From Branchiostoma floridae (taxonomy: Eukaryota; Chordata; Leptocardii; Amphioxiformes; Branchiostomatidae): 64,000 nucleotides of DNA. Made by a program: the position numbers and the translations under genes. Within the stretch, counting starts at the first letter, position 1, and the number at the start of each line of letters is the position of its first letter. Shown piece by piece: positions 30,101-40,000 of the stretch. The stretch spans positions 15,145,811-15,209,810 of the forward strand of contig NC_049986.1 of the NCBI RefSeq assembly GCF_000003815.2. Direction: 5' to 3'. Under the pieces are notes generated by a model. The model saw nothing but the letters and a program-made list of their open reading frames with translations. It did no database searches and had not been told where the DNA came from.

Positions 30101-33100
30101 CTACCATTCCTCACATTGTTCATGAAGTCTGAGCACGCCTGCCAGCTGATGCCTGAGGTGACGTTGGTGACGTCTTGCTTCCCTGTAACTGCCTGCACTG
30201 CTTGGATCAGCAGTCTGCTCTCTTTGGCCGACCATCTTCCCATAGCTGCTGGGGGGATCAACAAGTAAAACATAGTCAGAACATGGACATTTTTTCTTCA
30301 GACAACATCAAGATATTTGACAATCAACAGGATTATGTAGTGAGGGGAGAAAAAGAAGCTATCTACATCAATGCCCAACCTGAGTCAAGTGAGGAAATAG
30401 ATGTCAAGTGCCTTTCTCAAGGGCACAACATCAGGACCTGCTGGAGATTCAAATCCAAAACCTGTAAATTCTAAGGTAACAAACCTACCCACAAGACCAC
30501 TTTGCAGTTTGCATGATAACAGTACATGCACAGGCTAAAAAATTTGGACTCATTCATCTAAGCCACTATGCTCACAGTTATAGTAACTTATACAAGCTGA
30601 CAGTACTCTACAAGGCCAACACCTCCAGAGTACTTGTCAAAGGATATACTAATCCTGTTGCCCACAGCTTACAAGGGGGTTGCATTTTGAAAATCTTGCA
30701 TGGGGAGTGAAACATTCTACAGTTACTACAGTTGGCTTCATTTTTTTATTGTATATTGTATATTTTTATTGTATACTGTATATATATATTGCTGGTAAGT
30801 CTCATCAACATTTAGCAATTACATTTCAGGTCCTGGGAGTTAGTTCATTTTATGCTTGAAGAGTAAACAATTGCATAGTGCCACATACATTTCCTTCTCG
30901 TATGGCGAAACCTTTGCTTAATGTTGTCCTCAAAGCGCCCCAGGGACTTGCTGATAAGTGCCCAGCGAGGCCCGTGCTGCTCATACAACTGCATGAGCTT
31001 CTTGTGCTCCTTTGGTGTCCATCTGCAAAAAGCATGCACATGTAAATTACTGCAAATGCAGAAATGTTCGCGGTGGTTTAATGTTTGCGGTTTTCGCAGC
31101 GGCCACGTTACCGCGAATTCAAAACCACCGCGAACAATTTTCCATAACAGTAAGAGATTACAGTGCATGTTGCTACCGCGAAATTGAAACCACTGCGAAA
31201 AGTCCATTTCCCCGCTACCGCAAAATTAAATCTCCGTGAACATTTACAGTACTTGATTTCAGTTCCTGATAATGAAATTAACCAAAGCTGTTAAAGCTCA
31301 ATTTGCCATGAGGTCTTCAACATAGTCAAGATCATAAAAACAATATTTCCACAAAAGATCATGAATCTTAGGAACAATTTCTAGTAGGCATTCCTTGAAC
31401 AGAAACGCTACCATGAACAAAAAGAAATGAAACTACTTGGTAGTCTTTCTCAGTAAAGATACTTATAGGCATTACTTGAACAAGAACGATATCATGCAAA
31501 AAAACAACTGCTATGTATTATTTCACAGTAAAATAAAGTACATGTAGATTGTCACTTACTTGCCGGTGACTTCTGCGTTACTGTACATATACCTGGCTCT
31601 GGTGTACACATTCCACAAGGGCCGGTCCAGACCTTGGGCTTCAGGGCATAAAAAACATATATCATTTTTGCATCAATGAAGGTTGGACATCCAGGTAATA
31701 ATATATGCCAGATAGTATATGCAATTACCCAAGTAACTGGATATGATTTGGGCATCTGAGTAACTGCTATTTGACATGTACTTCTTATGATTTGGACACA
31801 AGAAATAGTCCAACAACAAATATGTTCGTATTAACTCCAACAATGCTGTGGCGAGTTGAGCTATGTCACTATTTGGTAACGTCTTGAGCTTAGCTGAAGT
31901 CATCGAATTAACCAACCATTAGCCTGTGACAAAAAAAGGTAGGTTGCACATCTATATTTGTACCACAATGATCATCAAACATATTTCATTTAATACAAAA
32001 AGAGTCTACATTCTATGCTTATGAAGCCATGGAATGTTCCTTTTTTCTTGAGACCTAAAATTCTTACCTAGATGTCTGAACAGCCCTGCCTCATGGATCA
32101 GTTTCTTCAGTGCCTTCCTTTCCTCATACTGGTTTGGGTACAGAAGAGTCCTTGGTTCCTCCACACCATGTATCTACAAATCATCAACAACAGGGCAATC
32201 AGAGATGGCAGACTTCAGCCCCTTACCCTCCCTAATTTTGCAAGTAACAGTAAAACAGCAGCACTAATATGTGGCAAGACTGTGTGAATGTTTGGAATCA
32301 CTGAAATGCAGAGAAAAGTTGAAATGCAGGGAAAAGTTGAAATGCAGGGAAAAGTTAGGGACAATATTTAACTCCCTTGGGGTGTAGTAACTACTTGTTA
32401 CAGTGAATATGTCCTTGTACTTGAAGAGAGCAGTAGAGTTGTGCAAATATTTTTTATAAAAATGGACCAGAAGTACTTACCTCACAGAAGCTTTCCATGT
32501 TCTTCTTCAGAATTGCGATCTCTTGTCGACTGAAATGTCCAAATTTGATAGTCACTCCTGAAGAGAAATAAAACAGTGACAAGTGTAAATGACAAATGTA
32601 CTACTACTACATGTACTAGTGCTTTGACTGCAACAACCAATCTCAAATCTGAAGACAGTATGCACCATTACTGGGGCTAAAACCATCTGCCCAACATAAT
32701 GTCATTTTCAATCACGCAATCTTACAGAGAAACACCTTACTTGCTGAAATTTACTGATTTAGATACCNNNNNNNNNNNNNNNNNNNNNNNNNNNNNNNNN
32801 NNNNNNNNNNNNNNNNNNNNNNNNNNNNNNNNNNNNNNNNNNNNNNNNNNNNNNNNNNNNNNNNNNNTGGAAGGGTCATCTACAGACTCTGTTGTTGATC
32901 TTTTTTAGCCATATCTTCCCTTGTACCTCACTAACAACAGGTTCACCTTCTTGTTCTGTCCCTGCATCATTATCAGAACTATCATCCATACTGTTCTGTT
33001 GTTGTCTTTCTCCATCAGTGATTGCCTTTCCTTTGGCACTTTTTTGCTTTCCCTTCTTTGAAAGCTTATGTTTGTCCCCATGCTTCTTTATAGCCTGGTC

Positions 33101-35613
33101 CTGAGCTTGCTCCTTTGGGTTTATTTCCTTATCTACTTCCTCTGTAGGGTTTTGTTTCTCTGTGCTATCCTGCTGTTTTCCTGCATGTTCAATCTTTCTC
33201 CTCTTCTCAGCATGCTCCTTGTCTACTGCAGACTCTGTTTCTTCTGACACACCTCCCTTCTTGACTCTCTTTGTTCCCTTTCTTCTCTCTGTAATGTTGT
33301 CTTGTGCAGGTTTGCTGAGCACTTTACTGAAAGAGTCATCTACAGACTCTGTTATTGCATCTTCTTTAGCTGTATCTTCCTTGGTACTTTTACTAGACAT
33401 AGGATCACCATGTGTCTCTGCATTGTTCCCTGAACTATCATCTGCATTATTCTGTTGTTGTTTTTCTGCATCATTGATTGCCTTTCTTTTGTCACTTTTT
33501 TGCTTTCCCTTCTTTGAAAGCTGACTTTTCTTCTGAGGAGTGATAGTAACAGCAGTTTCATCATGTGATTGGTGCTCAAACGTAGTGTCTTTTCTTCTCC
33601 TTTCTACACCAGTACCTCCTTCTTTACCCACCACCCTGTCAAGTTGGGCTGTGCACTGGGAGTCCTGATCAGACCCAGACTGGAATGCCTTGTACCTGAA
33701 CTTGATGGTTTGTTCTGCCCCCATCCAAACAAATCAAACACCTCAGACACTGTCTGTGACTCCTGGCCTGCATCCTCTATGCACCAGACTGGCAGCTTTT
33801 TTGTAGTAGACTTTGGCTTGTTCTTAGAGCCAGCTTTACTTGCCTCATTGTGCTCTATTGCATGTCTCCTTGGAAGAGGCAGGGGGCTGTCCACTGGTGG
33901 GTCAACGTCGGATTCAGGAACCTCAGATTCTGACTGTGAAGTGTATGCAGATTCTGACCTCTTGTCCTTTGATTTCTTTTTCTTCTTTTTGCTGTCTGTG
34001 TCTGTATTTGAAGCATTTTGGCTTTCAGAAGACACATTACCATTCAGTGTTGTATCTTGTGAGCATGGCACTACTTTCTCCCCATTTACCTCTGAGTCAT
34101 TTGTCTTCTTTTTGTGCTTTTTCTTAGATTTCTCAGGTTTAGATAATTCTTGTGATGGAGGAATGATATCACTGTCTTCAGCTTCTGACACTTGCATTTC
34201 CAAAGTGCTTGACTCTGTATCCTTGTTCTTCTTTTTCTTCTTCTTCTTTTTGTGTCTTTTTTCTCCATCCCCTTCAGCATTATCATCTTCAGTCTGGATT
34301 CTTGAAACACTGGACTGACCATCTGAAGTGTCTTCAACATCTCTATCCTTTTTCTTCTTCTTCTTCTTGTGTTTTTTCTCTCTGCTCTCTTCATCATTGT
34401 CTTCTCCAGGCTGGATGGTGGCCTTGCCTTCCAAAGCATTTGATTCTTGATCATTTTCCTTCTTTTTCTTCTTTTTGTGTCTTTTTTCATCACTTTCTTT
34501 AATATTATCATCTGCAGACTGGATTGTTGAGTCACTTGTGGCCTGGTATTCCAGAGCATCAGATTCTAAATCTTTGTCCTTTTCCCTCTTTTTCTTCTTC
34601 TTCTTCTGTCTTTTTTCATCACTGTCTTTGGCAGTATCATCTGCAGACTGGATAGTTGAAACATTTGTGGTCTGGTTTTCCAAAGTATTCGATTCTACAT
34701 CTTTATCCTTTTCTTTCTTTTTCTTCTTCTTCTTGCGTCTTTTCTCATTGCCACTTTCACTATCCTCTTGTGCAGACTGGACAGTTGAAGCACTTGTAGT
34801 TGTACTTGTGTCTGTCTCTACACCTGACGTATCATCCGACATACTACCTTTCTCTTGACGTTTCTTCTTCCTTTTACCTGACCTGCTCACCAGACCACTA
34901 CAGCATTTTACAGGCTCTAACGGCTTCTTGAAGATATCCTCTTGCACCAACAGACCATCAGCATCAAGCCGTATAGGAGGCTGACTGTCTTTATCACTCT
35001 CCTGGCTGCTTGAAATCCAAGGGAACACGCCACTTGCTGACGACCTTTTTGCAGGGCTTTTCTGTGGACTACAAGTAAGTTCAGCATTTCTCTCTTCTTC
35101 TGTTGTGTCATTTTTCTTTTCTAGGCCACTCAGAGGAAAGTAGTCAATCTGAGAGAGGGAAGTGTTCCCGTGGTCTGTACCTGTGCTGCTCTGACTTGAG
35201 GTTCTCTCCCTTCTGTACTGTCTTCTGAGGAGAACGCTAGACTTTGTAGGGGACATTGGCAAATTGTTGGCTACACCTCTTTTGTTGCTGTTACCTGTAA
35301 TGTCTGAACTTCCATTGACAACATTACCATATTTGCTCTGCTTTGAAGCTGTTGATGTCTCGTTGTCTTTGTTTTTCTTCTCCTTTATCCTTCTATCACC
35401 ATCAGAATCTGTGTTGGATATTTCTGCAGAGGATTTTGAACCCAATTTTTTCATCTGCTTCTTCTTGTAGATCCTGCTCTTAGTAACGATGATGTCATGG
35501 CTGTCTCGGGTGTACCTCCCATCTGCACTGCCCATGTCCGAGACGTCTGCCAGGCTTCCGTGGCTGTCCAGTCTTTTCCTCTTCTTACTTGGAGATGTCT
35601 GTGTGGCATCCAT
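26558..35613 (-). CDS. TTF1: Transcription termination factor 1 (RNA polymerase I)
   Basis: Minus-strand exons: 33628-35613, 32927-33532, 32481-32557, 32068-32173, 31560-31638, 30889-31022, 30083-30245, 27825-27907, 26558-27180. TTF1 is a nucleolar Myb-type protein. It binds terminator sites downstream of rDNA, stops RNA polymerase I and remodels rDNA chromatin. Recognition rests on collinear motifs shared with the vertebrate protein: GVTIKFGHFSRQE, GVEEPRTLLYPNQYEERK, RPLWNVYTRARYMYSNAEV, GKWTPKEHKKLMQLYEQHGP (Myb 1), GRWSAKESRLLIQAVQAV with ISWQACSDFM (Myb 2), and RRRWHRLKLKVPDWHRKDM joined to EILDYLKADLKKK. The N-terminal half is Lys-rich as in mammals. At least one exon before 32557 is not found and probably lies at the assembly gap 32768-32867. 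The ~55 residues that follow Myb 2 in human are also missing, possibly in the gap 28614-28713. Confidence 0.9.
28614..28713. other. Assembly gap (100 Ns)
   Basis: A run of exactly 100 N, the customary placeholder for a gap of unknown size. It lies in the TTF1 intron where an exon encoding the segment after Myb 2 is expected. Confidence 0.99.
29634..29768. repeat. Perfect 14-base inverted repeat with CCAAT boxes
   Basis: GACCAATCAGAAGG (29634-29647) is inverted exactly at 29755-29768. Two further CCAAT/ATTGG motifs, overlapping in TTGATTGGCCAAT, lie between them. It may be the ends of a small element or a buried regulatory module inside the TTF1 intron. Confidence 0.5.
29832..30030 (-). mobile_element. 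tRNA-derived SINE
   Basis: Read on the minus strand it begins TGGTAAAGATTGTTGACTTGG (an A-box-like start). It continues to GGTTTGAATCCC, a close match to the B box GGTTCGANNCC. The non-tRNA body AGTGTTGTGCCCTGGCAAAA follows. Related copies are at 30350-30500 and 43600-43745. Confidence 0.65.
30083..31638 (-). CDS. TTF1: TTF1 Myb-domain exons (three exons)
   Basis: Exon 31560-31638 encodes RPLWNVYTRARYMYSNAEV. Exon 30889-31022 encodes Myb repeat 1, with tryptophans at the starts of helices 1 and 2 (KWTPKEHKK, RWALISKSLGR), and ends HTRRK. Exon 30083-30245 encodes Myb repeat 2 (GRWSAKES, ISWQACSDF) and ends QCHNHW. Phases 1, 2, 1 and 2 all agree. The acceptor of the last exon is a NAGNAG pair (CCCAGCAG), giving or omitting one residue. 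Confidence 0.85.
30350..30500 (-). mobile_element. tRNA-derived SINE, second copy
   Basis: Shares with the copy at 29832 the order GAGGAAATA, GGGCACAACA, GAGATTCAAATCC and a final ACCCACAAGACCAC-like segment. It is more diverged and lies in the TTF1 intron between the two Myb exons. Confidence 0.55.
31047..31251. mobile_element. Short palindromic MITE-like element
   Basis: The ends TTACTGCAAATGCAGAAATG and (inverted) TACTGTAAATGTTCACGG are related, and the interior is built of repeated ACCGCGAAATT/CGCGGTGGTTT segments in both orientations. About 205 bases with no coding content. It sits directly beside the acceptor of the TTF1 Myb-1 exon. Confidence 0.6.
32768..32867. other. Assembly gap (100 Ns)
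   Basis: Exactly 100 N between TTF1 exons 32481-32557 and 32927-33532. The flanking phases (0 on one side, 1 on the other) require at least one further exon here. Confidence 0.99.
32927..33532 (-). CDS. TTF1: TTF1 second coding exon, repeated KKGKQKS blocks
   Basis: 202 codons with acceptor CACTCCTCAG and donor GTACAAG. Two ~250-base units share LSKKGKQKS, KRKAI or KGKAI, QQQN, DDSS and a downstream acidic part. The exon joins the first in phase 0 only if the 95-base intron 33533-33627 is removed. Otherwise the two frames are out of register. A one-base assembly error would be the alternative explanation. Confidence 0.65.
33628..35613 (-). CDS. TTF1: TTF1 first coding exon, Lys-rich repeats
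   Basis: 662 codons from MDATQTSPSKKRKRLDSHG. The middle holds at least seven diverged blocks of a poly-Lys run (KKKKKKREKDKD type) followed by an acidic/Ser segment with IQSADD or IQTEDD. The blocks recur every ~33-40 residues. The N-terminal half of vertebrate TTF1 has similar KSKKKKKK blocks and serves regulation and nucleolar targeting. The exon ends at TGGTGG before GTAAAG at 33627. Confidence 0.85.
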
Positions 35614-37002
35614 GCCTTATGCACACACAGTAAAACACAACAATTATGATGTACCACAGGCTTTGTGGATCTTTGTCAGAGGTGTGGCTTACTTGACTTT
35701 GTTCTTCCTTGACTGGTGTATTCTTGGGGGCATCATAAGTGTTGTGGCTTCCCTACATAAAAATAAAAGAGAAGCATATCAGTGGACATGAAACTTATTG
35801 AAAGATATTTGATGATATAACTTTCATCTAACATTCCCATGATGACAGCGAAGAAACGTCGAACCGTCCAGGCACTGACTGACTGCCGGCAAACCGGGAC
35901 AGGGCTTGTGGTAAAACATGCTGATTGCTGATACATTTCTTAGCTATATCTGGACTTCTCCACACGGTTAGATTTGATCGCTAGCGAGTGCAGTTGCAAC
36001 AAAATTACCTTCCAGCTTCTAAAAAGCAAAAGGTGTTGCTTATTCATATATTACACCAAGATTTGTATATAAAAGTGGACTTCTTTTGCCAGAAACATGC
36101 TACGATTTGGGGGACTTGAAATCGCTGCTGTTCCCGCACCTTGTTCCCGCCAAGGACGTTATATCGTCCTTGTTCCCGCCAAGGCGAGAACTCATGGGTT
36201 CAAGCCTTGCCCCCCTCCCCCAGCTCGGCTTGGTGTACCGAAACCCACGCCAGCACACACCCTACTGTGCATTGCTCGTTCCTCAGTCTGTATCAACAAA
36301 ATTACTGCAGACAAGAACCTCATATCTTCCCGGTTCTCTTTTGTATGTTTTTGTTTCACTGAAGCTTACCTATGAGTAAGTTACAGCTGAAGTTGTGAAG
36401 TTTTACAGGTCCGGACTCGGCAAGCCATGGCAGGCAGACATGTTGGGTTCAACTAATAGCTAAATGGGGTACAATCATTCCTAACGAAATTTATAAAATA
36501 GAAATATCACACACAACTAGCACCATGATGATCGGACATAGATATATTTAGTTTGAAAAAATATATTAAATTTTGTTAAATCTTCAGATTAACGTTATTA
36601 TTCTATGTTTAGGCTACATACCATTTCAATTTTACCTGTACTTTAAGTGGCATCGTCTACTTTCACTTTCCTTCGGGTAAAGAAGAGACCACTTGGAAAA
36701 GAGGGCGGCGGAACAATACCTATTCTCATATAACCTATTTGTTTAACAATACCATCCTTAACGTTTTAATAAAAGTGTTCTATACAAATTTAAAACCTTA
36801 GCCTTATGTATATAACGATATAACGTTACCTTATCCAGTACGTCTAGCAAAAATTATTTTACCGAGAGAAAAAAAATGCCCTATCCAGTAGTCGTCTTGG
36901 CCTAAGAAAAGATGGCGGTAAATCGATCATAGAATTGCTGTTCGTTTGAAGAAAAGTTGTGTTTTTGTCTATATTTGAGTGTTACTACACTTCTACCTCG
37001 CC
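35614..37002. promoter_or_regulatory. Divergent TTF1/FBXL6 promoter region
   Basis: 1.39 kb separates the two divergent start codons. A 17-base direct repeat CCTTGTTCCCGCCAAGG occurs at 36139-36155 and 36168-36184, with another TTCCCGC just before it (36131). TTCCCGCC matches the E2F core. AAGATGGCGG at 36909-36918 matches the YY1 consensus and lies just upstream of the FBXL6 ATG. TTF1 may have a noncoding 5' exon here. No TATA box is evident. Confidence 0.55.
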
Positions 37003-40000
37003 ATGCCACCAAAGCACCCTCGGGGAATCTTCGGACTACCGAAGGACCCCAAAAATATGGTCCTGTTCTCCTTTACAGGGGAGTCCTGGCCCTCAGATGA
37101 TGACGGTAGTAGTGACTCCGACTATCTGCCCCCTGGAGAGACAACAACACAGGATGGGGCTGGGAAAACTGGCGGGAAACACGAGAAAAGGCGCAGTGCA
37201 AAAGGAGAACTCGGCGAAGACAGTGACGATGAAGACTATGTGCCTCCTGGTGTCTCCGAGAAAGGTAAAAAAATGTCAGCAAAACGAGTTAAAGGGGCCA
37301 GAGGAGGGGGTAAAAAGTCAAAAGACTTTCAGGCAGCAAAGCCCAAGGCAAGGCCTCAAAGAAATGTGAAACGTATACGAATATTTGCTGACACAGATTC
37401 AGAGAACAGCAGTGAGTCATCATCATCATCAGGCACTTCAGATGAGGAGCTAAGTGATATTTCAGATGACAAGGAAGATGTCCCGAAAAGAAAAACTAAA
37501 GACGATGTAAAGAAAAAAAGAATCACCAGATCTAGAAGTAGTGGCTCGCAAATCTTGAACATCGTTGAAAGTGAACACGACTATATTTCCTCACCAGAAA
37601 AAGAAAACAAATCTCAAGAAAAAGAATATGATTCTGAAGACGTTGAGGAAGAAAAAGCAGGTCTGAAACATGATCATGACTATACAGAGTTAAGTGCGGC
37701 AGGCCCCAGCACTAGTACTGATGAGGACCAAGACATTGCCTCAGAACAAGTAAGTGAAAATGATGATCAAGACAAGGCTGTCCAACAAAAGAAAATAAGT
37801 AATCTACATAAAGAAAAGTCTATACTCAAATCAACACCTCAAAAAACTGATACATCATCGAGTGTAACTAGCAAGAAAAACAAGAAAGCTGCAAAGAAAC
37901 ATGTAAGTTTTAAAGGCATTCCTGAAGACGAGTCCAGTCAACACAAGAAGAAGAGAGTGAAGAGTCGGAAGGATTCTGGGAGCTCTGAGGAGGGTCAGCA
38001 GTGGGGCCAACTGTTACCTGTGGAGGTCATTGTGAACATACTGCAGTTTGCTGTGGCAGATCAGGGGGCAGTGCCTTTACTCTGTAGGTATGTACTTTGA
38101 CTTGAAAGCCTCTTGAACCAGCTGTAAATGATTGATGTTGATACACGGCAACAACAGACTTGGTCGCCAACATTTTTCAGCTGCCATGATAGGACCGCAT
38201 AATCTCTTTCCAAAATCTTAACAAGTTTCGTGACATTGGTAGTAGTGCTGACAGTACATTTGTATTTTAAATCATTTAGTAGTTGGGAAATAGGCAGAAA
38301 TCTCTCTTTGATGATCTCTCACTTACCTAGTCGGAGATAGTTATTTCATAGATAAAGACATCATGGTATTGTGTAGGAAATAAATCAGTCATAATCTGGT
38401 CTTTGTTCATTTTGTTTTATCAGTACATAGATAAACATGTTGTATTATTGATTTCTTTCTCTAGAGCAGCCAAAGTTTGCCATTTCTGGTACGAGGCGAC
38501 CAAACACCCCTCCCTGTGGCGCCATGTGGACCTGTCCACGGGATACATCAAGCCCAACGCCAGGTCAGACAAGACTCTGCAGTGGCTGGCCAGGAACAGG
38601 TTCTCACAGCTCCGCAGTCTCAACCTCAGTCACTGGGTCTTCATCACCAAGCAAGGCATCCAGGTACTTAGTAAGAGACTGGTCTGGGTGCAGGGTTGTA
38701 GTGCAGGAAAGATTAAAATGTTTCAATGAAGTGTACTTAGATTACTTTCTAGTGTACTAAATTATAAGTTTACTTTCTTGTGTTTGTAGACTAAAAATTT
38801 AAACTTTCAGAAAGTTACTCGTTAAAGTAAAAGTGTACAGCTAAGGGCATTGGGTCAGCGAAATCAAATACAGTAGCCATACATTACAGCCACATCTGGT
38901 AATGATTCAAAAGAAACAGGTAAATGAACCATTATGTCATCATTTCTTCCAACTATGTCTATATCTGTGAAATGCTTGATAAGGAACTTCATGCCTCCAA
39001 TCCCTTCAAAAAGCTTTCCTAAAATCAATTAAAATTCTACTCAAAGAACAAAACACGTTATATATTTTGTATGTTTTTCTTATATCTGTTTTGAGCTGTG
39101 TACCTTAATTTTTGCCCTACTTCGTTTTTATAGCACCTTGCCTCCAGTTGTCCCACACTGAAGCACATTAGATTATTCAGATGTGGTAATCTGTCAGCTG
39201 AAGGGATCACAATGCTCGCTGATAGGTGCCCAAATCTTACCAACTTAGACCTTTCTGGTGTAAAAGTAAGTACAGTGTTCATGACTGGTTCACTGTTAGG
39301 AGCAGACTAGAAAGGATCATGTGAGGAAAGGGGCCCATTCTTTTATGGCATGAGGAAGTTTTGGACAAGGACCATTGGCATACATTTTACAGGTACATGT
39401 ACATCTACAACCAACCAAAGAACCAATCAACCAAAGGAAGTGTTGCCAGAATTTCTCCTACAAAAAGTTTGTCCTGTTTACAAATCTCTGAAAAAAATTA
39501 TGTTCTTTGTGAATGTGTAGACTTGTTTTCCATAGACTGTAGCTGAGAGGTGCCCCCATCTGGAGTCAGTGGACCTGACCAAGTGTATAAAGATTGGCCC
39601 AGAAGGGGTGACAGCTCTGGCAGACAGGTGTAGCAAGCTCTGTAAAATTCAACTTGCCTCTGCACAAGTAAGTATGGGACCGTCTCAGCATACATTTATA
39701 CTACACATATTTTTATGATCTCATCATACATGCATATACATGTTCCACTTCACTGTATTTTTGTTAAGTGAAATAAGAGCAGTTTTTTTACAGAAATATA
39801 ACAGTAAAGTACATAGTATATGAAGCCCCTATATATGGATGCTTTCTGGTCTGTTCCCGATGAAGTGAATATTTGTGAATTTGCAGATACATGTGTGAAT
39901 TTCGGTTCTAATTTACTTGTACTTGTACTTATTAACACTAACTATATTCTTAATTTGCATGTCTTGAAATTTTTCTTATGTCTGTCTTGTAACATTACAA

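Noticed and set aside
33569-34858. Plus-strand Phe/Ser/Leu-rich frames that look like membrane proteins
   Set aside because: They are the antisense of the TTF1 Lys-rich and Ser-rich coding repeats (AAG runs read as CTT). The minus strand has the start, splice sites and family match.
36086-36379. Three overlapping plus-strand frames of 73-97 residues upstream of FBXL6
   Set aside because: All three frames are open in the same stretch, which reflects composition of the divergent promoter. None matches a family.
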